Source: Clostridium cibarium (GTDB lineage: Bacteria > Bacillota > Clostridia > Clostridiales > Clostridiaceae). From it: a stretch of DNA of 64,000 nucleotides. The stretch is from NCBI RefSeq assembly GCF_014836335.1, contig NZ_JACSRA010000017.1, forward strand, positions 29,513 to 93,512. Reading direction: 5' to 3'. Below, piece after piece: positions 28,143 to 37,486 of this stretch. Both the position numbers and the translations under genes were made by a program. The stretch's first letter is position 1, and each line of letters starts with the position of its first letter. Under the pieces are notes generated by a model. That model saw nothing but the letters and a program-made list of their open reading frames with translations. It did not search any database and was not told where the DNA came from.

Positions 28143-29900
28143 TTAAATATCATATTTATAAAATTCTTTTAATGGATCTTTAATATATCCATTATCTTTA
28201 AGAACTTCGTAGATATGTTTATTTTCCTTTTTAGCTTTGTCGAATAAATATCTTAAATCCTCTTTATCATTAAAGTTCTTCTTATTTGTAGACTCTTTAG
28301 ATCCTTTATCATCTTTAAACAAAATTTCTTCCTCTTTTATTGCCTCTATTATTAACTTTTGCTTTATAGTCAGTTTATTTAAAGGTGAAGGCTCCTTTTT
28401 TATTATCTGATCAAAAATTTTCTCCAATTTTTTATAATCTACAAGCATAAATATCCCCATAGATACAATTTCCGTAAGTACTGACTCTTTTAGATTTTTT
28501 TTATTACTTGCAATCGATTGTTTATGTTTTATTGATAACTCTTCTATTCGTTTCTGATACTCATAATCTCTCATTTTATTCTGCAATATATCTTCTATTT
28601 CAATTGATATATCCTCATAACTGGCAATTTCATCAATTCTATTACTCCTTAGTGCATCTATAACTTTATTAGTTAACCTTAAATCATTTTTTGCTACACT
28701 ATGAATCAAATTTTCTGTTATTTTCTCTTTAGTGTTAAATATTGCTTGTGCTTGAATTAAAATAAATAAATTAATTGTTATAGAAGTTATACCTTGAGTC
28801 TCATAGTACATTGCTTGTTTGAATTCATCCGTAAGAGGGGTAAAAATTTTTAACACCTGACATTCCCAAAGATTGTTTATGAAGAAATCCCACTCTTCAT
28901 CTTCTTTCATTCTATCCCAAAAAATACAACCACTTTCCTCTGCTCTTCTCAACTCTCTAAATCCTTTTGTTAATACACTTGTAACTTTAGGAGTTCCAAT
29001 TTGTATGACAGAAATTCCTATCATATTTATAAGTGTTACAAGAAAATTCAATATTTCATCTGGCTTATTCTTAGGATTTATTAAGTGCTGCATTTCATCA
29101 ATTACTAGAACTCCAATTGAATGCAGACTTGCTAGATGTGACATATGAATCATCATTGTTGCAGTTGATACCCTGTTATTGCCATATCTCTTAAAGTAGT
29201 TAGTTGTTAATAATACATCATCAAGGGCTTTAAAGAACATTTTACATAGTGTTTTAAGCGAGCCGTCATATGGGCAATCAATTTTGAGCCAAACAATTTG
29301 AGTCCTAGTTAGTGGATTCCCTTTATATTCACGATGAATAATAACCTGTGGATACATTAAAAGTAACTTTTCAATAGCTGTACTTTTCCCCATACCACTT
29401 ATTCCTATAATACTAAAGCATTCCGCTGAAGATCTGTTGGTTTCAGGAATTGAATTAAATTTATTACATAAACTATTGCAAATATCATAACTAGACAATA
29501 ACTTATTTTCTTTTTGTTCTTCAATAACCTCAGCTATTAATCTAAGCCTCATTAAATACTCATTTGAACTTGGATTTCTAGCAATGTAACTTCTTCGAAT
29601 AACACATGAAAGTGTATGTTCGATTTTTAAGTGAATACTCAATGGTTGATAATAATTTTTTATTTGCTTAATCAAATGATATCTTACATTCCCATTATTC
29701 ATTTTCTCACTTTCACTTATCTCGGGATAAAAAGCAATTTTTCTTATTAGAAATTCATCATCAAAAATTTCAGGTAATGCTTCTATGCATGGATTATTCT
29801 TATATCCAGAAATTTTCTGTTCCTTATACTCAGGATGAGCTATGATTTCACCTTTTAATATGTGTTGTATAGATACCTCTTTACCTTCCAACCTTTTCAC
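28143..29900 (-). CDS. tnsC: TnsC AAA+ ATPase, transposition regulator
   Basis: A 585-residue AAA+ ATPase. Walker A is GISGMGKST (166-174), Walker B GVLVIDEMQHL near 255-265. TnsC links the target selector to the TnsAB transposase. The predicted start is a GTG overlapping the tnsB 3' end by 20 bases, pointing to translational coupling; a TTG three codons on is an alternative. The C-terminus is long and charged, as in TnsC proteins that contact TnsA and TnsB. Confidence 0.9.
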   Translation of the reverse strand: MKRLEGKEVSIQHILKGEIIAHPEYKEQKISGYKNNPCIEALPEIFDDEFLIRKIAFYPEISESEKMNNGNVRYHLIKQIKNYYQPLSIHLKIEHTLSCVIRRSYIARNPSSNEYLMRLRLIAEVIEEQKENKLLSSYDICNSLCNKFNSIPETNRSSAECFSIIGISGMGKSTAIEKLLLMYPQVIIHREYKGNPLTRTQIVWLKIDCPYDGSLKTLCKMFFKALDDVLLTTNYFKRYGNNRVSTATMMIHMSHLASLHSIGVLVIDEMQHLINPKNKPDEILNFLVTLINMIGISVIQIGTPKVTSVLTKGFRELRRAEESGCIFWDRMKEDEEWDFFINNLWECQVLKIFTPLTDEFKQAMYYETQGITSITINLFILIQAQAIFNTKEKITENLIHSVAKNDLRLTNKVIDALRSNRIDEIASYEDISIEIEDILQNKMRDYEYQKRIEELSIKHKQSIASNKKNLKESVLTEIVSMGIFMLVDYKKLEKIFDQIIKKEPSPLNKLTIKQKLIIEAIKEEEILFKDDKGSKESTNKKNFNDKEDLRYLFDKAKKENKHIYEVLKDNGYIKDPLKEFYKYDI

Positions 29901-32013
29901 CTCTTACCTTCTTTAATATATCAATTTTAGATAATTGCTCACTATTATCAACATCGACGTAATCTTTTGGTTTTTTTATCTTGTTAGATAAGCGTTCCAA
30001 CTCAAACCCCTCATTGCTTCGAATCTCTTCTTTTTCTTGCATCCTATTTTCTCTTATTCCTTTTATTCTTTTAGCATCTGAATGAGATGATATAAACTTA
30101 GCTCTTTCTTTAGCCTTGCCTATTATTTTCTCTGCTGACTCTATGTTATCTACATGTACTTGATTTTGTTTATCTTGATAATCATTTATTGATTCTTTTT
30201 CTAACTCTTGCAAAAAAGTAATTTCTTCTATAGATAAATCCCTATACCTAGAACACTTATCCAGTAAATTGCACTTAATGAATTCTCTTCCGTTATTTAT
30301 AGGAATATAAATAAAATTCATTTCTCTAGGATCATATACAATATTAATCTTTTCATTAACTCTTTTTAAAAACCACCCTTCTTGAATCGCTAATTCACAA
30401 CTGTAAAACATCTTACTGTTAAACTGTATACCTTTTCTTGTTATACTTATTTTCTTTCTATACATTAAATTTAACCTAACGATATCTTTCTCCACATATT
30501 TAAATGCACATCTCCTATTAGCTATCCCCCAGTTCCATATTAAACAAGGTACTGGAGCAATTTCAGCTTTTATTAATTCAACATCCATTGGATAATTACT
30601 TATAATACTGTTATTATGATGAATAACCTCGTGGATAATTATAGATGTAAATTCATTAATATCCAGAACAGCATCTAATCTATAATCTCTATCCCCTCTT
30701 TCTCTATATTCTTTAGCTATAGCTCCTGGTGTCATATGCTTAATTCTTTCATTTATAGTCCTAAAATTCCTTTCCACTATTCCTTTTAAATCTCCTCTGT
30801 ATGGAGCAGTATTTTCAATTTTAACATTTAAATTATTTATAAGATTTTCTACATTATAGCCTTCAAATTCACCACGATCAGCAAGTATTTTTTCCGACAA
30901 AAAACTGTTAGGCCATTTTTCACTCGTTATTTCAATACCATATCTAGAGCAAAATTCAACCTTATCTTCTACAACATTATCTAGTGCCATCATAGCACCA
31001 AGCCATGAAGGACCTTCTAATCCAATATAAATTCCACATACTAATCTAGAAAACACATCTATGACAACATACACTACTGGTCTACCAATAATTTTTTTAT
31101 GGTCAATTCTACTCACTAAATAAACATCAGCAACAGTAGCATCTATCTCATATCTAGATCCTGGTCCAAAAGTATCCATAGTTGAGTTTGCTAGTAACTC
31201 TCTTTTGTGTAATTCGTAATATCTTTTACTTTCCCTATTTAACATATCTTCTTTTTTATCTTCAAACTTGTGATACCAATATACAAATTCCCTATATGTA
31301 GGTATTCTTGATTTATCCCAAACAAAATTTCGTTTTTGATTATTAAAAATCAATTTGTCAGAATAAAACTTCACAAGCATATACTTATGTGCATCAGATA
31401 ACGACTTTTTTTCTTTTTTTGAATAAAACAATCTTATTGATGTCTTTATGATGTTCAAAGCTACTTCATCTATATTAATTCCTTCAATTATTTGTCCATC
31501 TTTTTCACAAGCTCTTTTCCTTCCTCTTTTTTTACCTCCAGCTCTTCTCACTTTCCCTCTAGCTCCAGAATTTTCATAATCAAATAATAATGAATTCTTT
31601 GTCATTCCCCTCTGAAAAAAACGTGTGATTATTCTTCTAACCTGCTTTTCATTCTTATCAAACTTAATTGAAGTATTTGTAATAATCTTATTTCTTGATC
31701 TTTTATCTAGAAATTCTTTTTTGTTTTCATACCATATGTTCTCAACTACTTCCCAATATTCATCTCTTATCAACTTCTGTTCATCAGAAATATCTTCTTC
31801 GATTATACTCTTAGCAAATGGATCTGTAACTCTTATCAAATAATTATTATCCCTTAAGTATTTCATCTCATTCATGCTCATATATTTAGGAATTGCAGTA
31901 TCGCCTGTTAGCTTTACAATATAACAAAACTCTTTACTGTCATCTATACATATTACCCTTATTTTCAAGTCATCCTCTATATATTGTAATACCATATTTT
32001 CATGTAAAATCAT
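29881..32013 (-). CDS. tnsB: TnsB transposase (DDE recombinase)
   Basis: A 710-residue Mu/TnsB-type transposase. Catalytic residues read as Asp291 (EIDATVAD), Asp379 (ILADRGEFEG) and Glu414 (GIVER). The first ~230 residues carry DNA-binding helices, including a KKRGRK basic stretch; the C-terminal ~110 residues are the charged tail that contacts TnsC. TnsB binds the end repeats and joins the 3' ends to target DNA. It begins two bases after the tnsA stop, with site GAGGTGAG. Confidence 0.95.
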   Translation of the reverse strand: MILHENMVLQYIEDDLKIRVICIDDSKEFCYIVKLTGDTAIPKYMSMNEMKYLRDNNYLIRVTDPFAKSIIEEDISDEQKLIRDEYWEVVENIWYENKKEFLDKRSRNKIITNTSIKFDKNEKQVRRIITRFFQRGMTKNSLLFDYENSGARGKVRRAGGKKRGRKRACEKDGQIIEGINIDEVALNIIKTSIRLFYSKKEKKSLSDAHKYMLVKFYSDKLIFNNQKRNFVWDKSRIPTYREFVYWYHKFEDKKEDMLNRESKRYYELHKRELLANSTMDTFGPGSRYEIDATVADVYLVSRIDHKKIIGRPVVYVVIDVFSRLVCGIYIGLEGPSWLGAMMALDNVVEDKVEFCSRYGIEITSEKWPNSFLSEKILADRGEFEGYNVENLINNLNVKIENTAPYRGDLKGIVERNFRTINERIKHMTPGAIAKEYRERGDRDYRLDAVLDINEFTSIIIHEVIHHNNSIISNYPMDVELIKAEIAPVPCLIWNWGIANRRCAFKYVEKDIVRLNLMYRKKISITRKGIQFNSKMFYSCELAIQEGWFLKRVNEKINIVYDPREMNFIYIPINNGREFIKCNLLDKCSRYRDLSIEEITFLQELEKESINDYQDKQNQVHVDNIESAEKIIGKAKERAKFISSHSDAKRIKGIRENRMQEKEEIRSNEGFELERLSNKIKKPKDYVDVDNSEQLSKIDILKKVRGEKVGR

Positions 32014-32015
32014 TA

Positions 32016-32837
32016 TTATAATCTCACCTCACTTAACTTTACAAATATAGACTTATCTACATTAATAGGTGTTAACATGTCTACAATTATTTGCTTAGTA
32101 ATAATTAAGTGTTTAAACATAGCTATTCCACATCCTCCTTCTAATAACATATTATCTTCAAAGAGAGATGCTTCTTCTCTTATAACTGACGTTCCTGATA
32201 TTTGCTTTTTAAATGCATTAGTTAGTTCTCTTATTTGTACTGTATTGAAATTTTCAAACCCTTTAAGATTTTCTAAATCATAGAATTGATATACTATTTC
32301 TATATTTCTAGCTAATACTTTATTAATCTCATTCTCTGTAACTATTCCCCAATCTATATTCCTTTTATTCCAGTATCTTCTTTCAATTTCGAATTTATCA
32401 AGTTGCCTCTTATCTAAGTCCTCTTTTTGTTTAATTGTTCTTGCTAATGTCTTTTTATAATTATCCTCATTAATATCAATTAAAAAATCAGTAGTAATTA
32501 CTATCTCTTCTTTAGTATTAGGATCAGTTGGATGCTTAATCCCTAATTCTTGAGCAATCGCAATTGTTTCTTCTATAGGAAGAAGTGGAAATTGCTCCCT
32601 TATGTCAGTGATTAGCTCATAAAATTCTAATATAAAAAAATAACTAGTCTCATTATTTGAAAAAAACTGATGCTCCCTTCCAGTTTTAATGCCTAAGAGC
32701 CTTGATGTCTTTCCTAAAGAAGGAACATCTTGTACAGTTAACCAAACCTTATAATCTTTCCCTTTCCCTAATCCTCTTTTTTCTTTTATCCATTTATCAT
32801 ACTTTTCTCTAGTAAATCCTCTTTTACGCTTAGCCAT
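32016..32837 (-). CDS. tnsA: TnsA endonuclease
   Basis: A 273-residue TnsA. The N-terminal restriction-endonuclease-like domain shows Glu71/Glu74 (ILEFYELITDIREQFPL), Asp117 (ITTDFLIDI) and Lys136 (ARTIKQKED); the C-terminus is the winged-helix domain contacting TnsC. It cuts the 5' ends, which permits clean cut-and-paste transposition with TnsB. Its start marks the beginning of the tns operon; unlike Tn7, 5 kb of cargo separates it from the right end. Confidence 0.93.
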   Translation of the reverse strand: MAKRKRGFTREKYDKWIKEKRGLGKGKDYKVWLTVQDVPSLGKTSRLLGIKTGREHQFFSNNETSYFFILEFYELITDIREQFPLLPIEETIAIAQELGIKHPTDPNTKEEIVITTDFLIDINEDNYKKTLARTIKQKEDLDKRQLDKFEIERRYWNKRNIDWGIVTENEINKVLARNIEIVYQFYDLENLKGFENFNTVQIRELTNAFKKQISGTSVIREEASLFEDNMLLEGGCGIAMFKHLIITKQIIVDMLTPINVDKSIFVKLSEVRL

Positions 32838-33260
32838 TTTTATTCACTTCACTCCCCTGTACATCTAACATTAATATCTGCTAATTTTCTTTTAAACTTA
32901 TTATAATTAGTAGTTTTAACAGGTTTTACAATAATTAAACAATTTATTTTAATTACCTATTAAATAAACTTATCTTTAACCTTTTAATTCATATTTATTA
33001 TTTTATAAAATTTATTTAATAATAATGCAAAAAACCTTAGTGTTTAATACACTAAGGCAATTTTGAGAGTTTCTTTTTATGTGCTATATGACACCACAAG
33101 CTGTAGAAGATGCATACTCTATTTAGTTGTTATCTACCCTATACTTACTTGTAGATTTTTCTCATAGAATTCTTGACTCTAAAATAATCCCACTTTGTCA
33201 AAATATATCTTCATAACAATATGCTATTACTTACAATGATTACTTTACATTAACAAAAAT
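32838..33260. other. Gap upstream of tnsA
   Basis: About 420 bases with no gene. It holds the terminator at 33029-33057 that ends the Thoeris-like operon, and should hold the tns promoter close to 32838. I see no further clear element. Confidence 0.5.
33029..33057 (-). terminator. Terminator of the Thoeris-like operon
   Basis: Stem CCTTAGTG / CACTAAGG with a 7-base loop; six T follow on the minus strand. Confidence 0.75.
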
Positions 33261-33827
33261 TTATTTATCAATATATCCCCAATTTATATAAACTTCTTTT
33301 TTGTATGTTGTAAGTGCTGAAGTTAAAATGTTGCTACCAGTACTATTCACACTAAACTGTGAGACAGCAGATGAAATCGACCTTTCTTTAAACGGAATGT
33401 GTATACATTTTGCTGTTCCATTATCTATTCTTTCGAGTAATGCTTTAGGCCATTTTCCCCGAAGCAATGATGGATTTAAAATTGAGTTATATCCAGTATA
33501 TGCAACAATTAAAGGAATTTTATATTCATCAACAACTTTCTCTATTTCATAATTTAACATACCTCTATCCCAGTTGGTATCATCAGATATTATCAAAAGC
33601 ATATTTTTAGAATTTTTCATTCTTTCTAACAATCGAGATTTCAATGTTCTTATAGAACTACTATCTTTTACTTGATAAGTTTTTAAATGACTATCACTAA
33701 AATTTAATTCGAACCTATTTGAATTGTTCCATTTACGTAATAAGCCATAGTATTTCATATCACCTTTAGTAGGATCTGTTGTACCATTACCATCAAATGC
33801 AACATAAGTGCCATTTCTATATGCCAT
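33261..33827 (-). CDS. thsB: TIR-domain protein, Thoeris ThsB-like
   Basis: A 188-residue single-domain TIR protein. Strand-like MAYRNGTYVAFDG opens the fold; NMLLIISDDTNWDRGMLNYEIEKVV supplies the conserved Trp and the candidate catalytic Glu94, followed by IPLIVAYTGY. ThsB-type TIRs sense infection and make a nucleotide signal from NAD+. The frame extends back to a GTG at 33836, but the ATG at 33827 overlaps the stop of the macro-domain gene (TAATG), so I use it. Paired with a membrane macro-domain protein, it matches type II Thoeris. Confidence 0.82.
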   Translation of the reverse strand: MAYRNGTYVAFDGNGTTDPTKGDMKYYGLLRKWNNSNRFELNFSDSHLKTYQVKDSSSIRTLKSRLLERMKNSKNMLLIISDDTNWDRGMLNYEIEKVVDEYKIPLIVAYTGYNSILNPSLLRGKWPKALLERIDNGTAKCIHIPFKERSISSAVSQFSVNSTGSNILTSALTTYKKEVYINWGYIDK

Positions 33828-34654
33828 TATTCCCACCCCTTTAGTTTCGTAAAATTAATTTTATCAGCTTTGTCTTTATGTATAATAATTGTCGCACTTG
33901 CAGGATACTTGAACTTAATTCGGCTTAATTTAAACGACCAAATAAGCAATTCTAAAAGTTCCTGATCAGTTATATGATCATATTCTTTAAATCTTGTAAT
34001 GCCAGATCCAAACAGTGGAATCGTCACAGACCTTCCCGAATAAATAATATCTATTTCATTCCAAAAATTAAGTAAAAAATTTATATAGTCATTCATATAT
34101 AGATATGCTCTATTTTTGTCATCAAATTTGGCAAAAGATGTCAGAAGATACTCCCCATCAACAAAAATACTTCCCAATTTGTACTTTTGCTTTTTCCCAA
34201 TCTTTCTTTCGTTATTGTATCCTGACTTTAATTCCATCAAATGTGAATCCATTTCAATTTCTTTATCTAAATTAACGGTATTTTCATAGTTATTCATAAT
34301 ATATCTACCATGCAAAGAATTTTTTGAGATAATAGCATTATCAACAATATTATCAAAATACTCATTAACTCCTATAACTTTTAATCCTTCTTGAGAAAAT
34401 ATATCTCCAACTTTTATCTGCAATTGTGAATTATTAATATTTATTTTAATGTTATCACGGAAATTTTCATAAATCCAAAAATAAAAATACACTATTATAA
34501 ATACAACCACTTCAAAAATGCCAATTCTAAATTTAGTTTTCTTATCAATATCTACAGCAATCAAAGTTATAGATAGTATTGTATTAACTACTGTAAGAAA
34601 CCAAAAGAATTTTTTCAGTATAAATTTATTCCATGGAGCAATTTTTAATTTCAC
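33827..34654 (-). CDS. thsA: Two-TM macro-domain effector, type II Thoeris ThsA-like
   Basis: A 275-residue protein: two membrane helices (about residues 16-34 and 43-61), then a macro-like domain from residue 83 (KVGDIFSQEGLKVIGVNEYF, NSLHGRYI, and TIPLFGSGITRF at 211-222). In type II Thoeris such an effector binds the ADP-ribose-type signal made by the TIR partner and damages the membrane. The start is GTG behind GGGGGTGA. It precedes and is translationally coupled to the TIR gene. The assignment rests on domain order and pairing; activity is inferred. Confidence 0.8.
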   Translation of the reverse strand: MKLKIAPWNKFILKKFFWFLTVVNTILSITLIAVDIDKKTKFRIGIFEVVVFIIVYFYFWIYENFRDNIKININNSQLQIKVGDIFSQEGLKVIGVNEYFDNIVDNAIISKNSLHGRYIMNNYENTVNLDKEIEMDSHLMELKSGYNNERKIGKKQKYKLGSIFVDGEYLLTSFAKFDDKNRAYLYMNDYINFLLNFWNEIDIIYSGRSVTIPLFGSGITRFKEYDHITDQELLELLIWSFKLSRIKFKYPASATIIIHKDKADKINFTKLKGWE

Positions 34655-34793
34655 ATTTTCACCCCCCTACATTGTTTTATAATTTAAAAACCTTCCATTT
34701 TTCTCTATGCAGCATATCCATCAATCATGAGTAATATAAAGCTGAAACATGATAATATTTTATCTTACTTCACTTCAGGCAAAATCGAAAAAT

Positions 34794-35003
34794 TTACTTT
34801 TCAAACAACCTTACAAAATTTTGAGCAATTTTTGTATTTGTTTTCTCTAAATTTATATTAAGTAACTCACCAAAAAGCGTATAAACTCTACTTAACTTAT
34901 CAAAAGTATATCTTTTCCCATTAATCTTTGTAAATGATCTGTCACTTTCAATTAGTAAATTCTCTATTGGAATCTGCTTAATAACTCGAAATCTCATGTT
35001 CAT
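34794..35003 (-). CDS. Small protein of unknown function overlapping the retron RT gene
   Basis: A 69-residue basic protein whose ATG lies inside the last codons of the reverse transcriptase gene (26-base overlap). It keeps a normal codon pattern and has no stop-rich look. I recognise no domain; there is no membrane segment or signal peptide. Overlap suggests translational coupling to the retron. It could be a third retron component or an RT accessory peptide. A frameshifted RT tail seems less likely because the RT already reaches normal length. Confidence 0.5.
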   Translation of the reverse strand: MNMRFRVIKQIPIENLLIESDRSFTKINGKRYTFDKLSRVYTLFGELLNINLEKTNTKIAQNFVRLFEK

Positions 35004-35907
35004 CTTTTAATTCTATATCTTTTTCTTCTTTACTGAAAACAATTCCTTCTTTATCATATTTTAAATATACAGATTTAAGTTCATCGTATTTCTTACTGTT
35101 AATATCCTTTATAAATGCTAAGTTTCCTAAAATTTTATCTTTACATCCTTGTTCTTTTACCAAAAAATTGTATATTTCTTTTTTTATAAATTTATATTTT
35201 TTATGTCCTAATGATAATTCATTAGTTGAATTATCAATTGTAATTCCAGTAACCCTTCTTCTAGTCGCCCTGCTACTAAAATAAGTCTTATTATTATTTA
35301 TACTAAACTTATATTTTACTAATAAAGCTTCAACTTTTTTTATTACATCGTGAGTTATATACTCCTTTGAAGATATTGTTATATCATCTGCATAGCGAGT
35401 GTATTTCATATTCGTATTATTGATTATTGTATCATATAGTTCTATATCAAATTTATACATTACGCAATTACTTATATGTGGTGCTGATACGCTCCCTATA
35501 ACTAAATGTCCTTTATATAAAATTATTTTTTTAATTAGCTCTTTATCCGACTTACCTAATTGATTTATTTCTTCCAAAAGAATGTTGATATGGTATTCAG
35601 TAATATTATTAAAGAAATTTTCTATATCCGTATGTAAAATATAATTAGATTTAGAGTGAATACTAGCATTCTTTTTTATAGAACATCCCTTTTGATATGC
35701 TGCTGTAAATTTCGAATATTCAAGAATAGAAAATATCTTTGAATTTAGCCAATATTGCAGTGTCTTCAATTCCCCGGATGAGTTATATATAAATTTACTT
35801 CCTTTTTTGTAAATTCTATATTTTTTAGTAGAATTTACTGTAGACATTATAAAATCCGGATCTAATCTTAATTCACTACTCATTCTCTGCAATAGACTCA
35901 TTTTCAT
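34978..35907 (-). CDS. Retron reverse transcriptase
   Basis: A 309-residue reverse transcriptase with catalytic YADD at 172-175 and the first Asp94 in LHTDIENFF. Two marks specific to retrons are present: NAxxH (NASIH, 80-84) and VTG (219-221). It should copy the msd part of the adjacent RNA (36888-37068) into single-stranded DNA. Its start overlaps the end of the effector gene by 32 bases. The ATG six bases later is an alternative start. Length is typical. Confidence 0.93.
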   Translation of the reverse strand: MKMSLLQRMSSELRLDPDFIMSTVNSTKKYRIYKKGSKFIYNSSGELKTLQYWLNSKIFSILEYSKFTAAYQKGCSIKKNASIHSKSNYILHTDIENFFNNITEYHINILLEEINQLGKSDKELIKKIILYKGHLVIGSVSAPHISNCVMYKFDIELYDTIINNTNMKYTRYADDITISSKEYITHDVIKKVEALLVKYKFSINNNKTYFSSRATRRRVTGITIDNSTNELSLGHKKYKFIKKEIYNFLVKEQGCKDKILGNLAFIKDINSKKYDELKSVYLKYDKEGIVFSKEEKDIELKDEHEISSY

Positions 35908-36874
35908 TTATCTCCATTCTCTCACTAAAATTCTGATACATTGCTGAATTAATTTTAGTTCTTAATTTATTATATTCATTCCTATCTATATTGAATAAAG
36001 AATTATAAAAAGTCACTCTTTCATTACACATGTAGTAATCTGCTCTTTTTTCTATCATTTGCATTTTACTCAATAATTCTAATAAATGTGTAATATTTCT
36101 AATATTATGTTTTGCACAATTTTTTATTGTAAATGCTCTAAACCCTGTAAACTTCTTATACAAACCAAGTATTTCTTCTTTCTGAATAGGTTGAAATATT
36201 TCTATAATATTCATAATTTCATATATTAAACTCTTTAATTCAACTTGACTCTCATTCTTATTCGGTTTATAACTTGATTCTAACTCTGATATCTCTTTAC
36301 ACATATCCAGAACTCTATACTCTTTTATAAATTCATCATATTTATAAGGACTATAAATAATGGAGCTTTCATCTTTTAATTCAATTTTCTTTAGAGGCCC
36401 TAACCTTATAAATGATCTTTTTTCTATATAATCATCATTATTTATTACTATTATTTTTTTCATTAATTCATCGCTATAAGAAAAAGCACCTAATTCACAA
36501 CAAGTCCCCTCACTTTCAAGAATTACAATTATTTTTTCACTAATTTCTCCTAAAATTCCCTCAAAAGTTAATAAATCTTTTAACTCATTATGATCGTACA
36601 GATTTTCTGCGACAATACAATAATTTTTTAAATATGTACTACCTTTTACTTTAAAATTACTTTCCTCTAATTTATTTATTAGGAAATATCTTTTATTTAA
36701 TTCACTTGCTAGTATTTCCTTAGATTTCTGTTTTCCTTTATCATCATATATATCTTTACCACAAATAAATATAATTTTAGGATATTCTTGACTACTATGT
36801 GCTTTTTTTCGTATCTTATCATGTAATATATTAAATACAGTGTTTATCTTCTTATCTTCTAATAAATGCTTCAT
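35876..36874 (-). CDS. Retron effector, nucleoside deoxyribosyltransferase-like with C-terminal helical domain
   Basis: A 332-residue protein between the retron RNA and the RT gene. The N-terminal Rossmann-like half has IIFICGKD (34-41) and ESEGTCCELGAF (120-131), which resembles the St85/Ec86-type retron effectors of the deoxyribosyltransferase-like class. The C-terminal half (about 200-310) is helical and probably contacts DNA or RT. In type II retrons such an effector is kept inactive by the RT-msDNA complex and released on phage attack. Gene order RNA-effector-RT fits that type. ATG behind GGGGGAAAA. Confidence 0.8.
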   Translation of the reverse strand: MKHLLEDKKINTVFNILHDKIRKKAHSSQEYPKIIFICGKDIYDDKGKQKSKEILASELNKRYFLINKLEESNFKVKGSTYLKNYCIVAENLYDHNELKDLLTFEGILGEISEKIIVILESEGTCCELGAFSYSDELMKKIIVINNDDYIEKRSFIRLGPLKKIELKDESSIIYSPYKYDEFIKEYRVLDMCKEISELESSYKPNKNESQVELKSLIYEIMNIIEIFQPIQKEEILGLYKKFTGFRAFTIKNCAKHNIRNITHLLELLSKMQMIEKRADYYMCNERVTFYNSLFNIDRNEYNKLRTKINSAMYQNFSERMEINENESIAENE

Positions 36875-36887
36875 TGTTTTCCCCCAT

Positions 36888-37068
36888 AAAAAAAGAGAAC
36901 TCTACATTAATCCTCATTGTAATAAGATTTCAAGTGATTTATTCTGGAATAAATCTCTTGTAATTTTATTACAAGAATGGACAAAAACAAAACTTTCTCT
37001 GCACATCTACTCAGAGAAGATAATATATAGATAATACTACTATATTATCGATTAAATCTAGAATTCTC
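36888..37068 (-). ncRNA. Retron msr-msd RNA
   Basis: On the minus strand, a1 GAGAATTCTA (37059-37068) pairs with a2 TAGAGTTCTC (36895-36904), ten pairs with one G-U, flanking the fold. Between them are two msr hairpins (GATAATA/TATTATC and TTCTCTG/CAGAGAA) and one long msd hairpin at 36917-36974 with nested 9-bp arms (TTGTAATAA/TTATTACAA outside, GATTTATTC/GAATAAATC inside). Seven T follow a2, 13 bases before the effector start. The layout is exactly that of a retron non-coding RNA. The branching G and msDNA end cannot be fixed by eye. Confidence 0.82.
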
Positions 37069-37147
37069 TGAATATTATTATACTATAATATTCCTATTTT
37101 TACAATTATACCTCACAAATGAATAACTTAATACTAGTGTGTATTAC

Positions 37148-37333
37148 TAATAAACTCGTATCATCCCAAAATCCCCTCTCACCCCTTTCCCCTTGCTCCA
37201 TTTTTCCTTGACCCTTGTGCGCAAACGCACAAAAGCCAGGACTTCTAATCATTTTCTGATTAAAAATTCCTGACTTTTAACATGACTTTTTCATGAATAA
37301 CATGAGTTTTTTATTACTGATACGAGTTTCTTA
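37148..37333. repeat. Structured element bounded by a 16-bp inverted repeat, unknown class
   Basis: TAATAAACTCGTATCA (37148-37163) and its near-perfect inverse (37318-37333, one mismatch) enclose two hairpins: TTGTGCG/CGCACAA (37215-37232) and an imperfect 15-bp hairpin at 37237-37272. The segment 37168-37215 is a pyrimidine tract (purine/G-rich on the minus strand) that stands out from the AT-rich surroundings. No open frame. It could be a small non-autonomous mobile element or a second structured RNA. Confidence 0.5.
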
Positions 37334-37486
37334 TGAGTGTACAACTAGACCACATATTTGTAATAAATTTACATTTTTTACCACCCTATCTACTTGACAA
37401 AGATAATTACAACTTCAGTGGTGTATAGTTCTCCAATAAAATCTACTACAAAACAATATCTAATACTTTTCATATAAATACATTTA

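Noticed and set aside
28143..32837. CRISPR-associated (CAST) transposon
   Set aside because: No Cascade or Cas12k gene and no CRISPR repeats inside the element; insertion at glmS explains targeting by TnsD.
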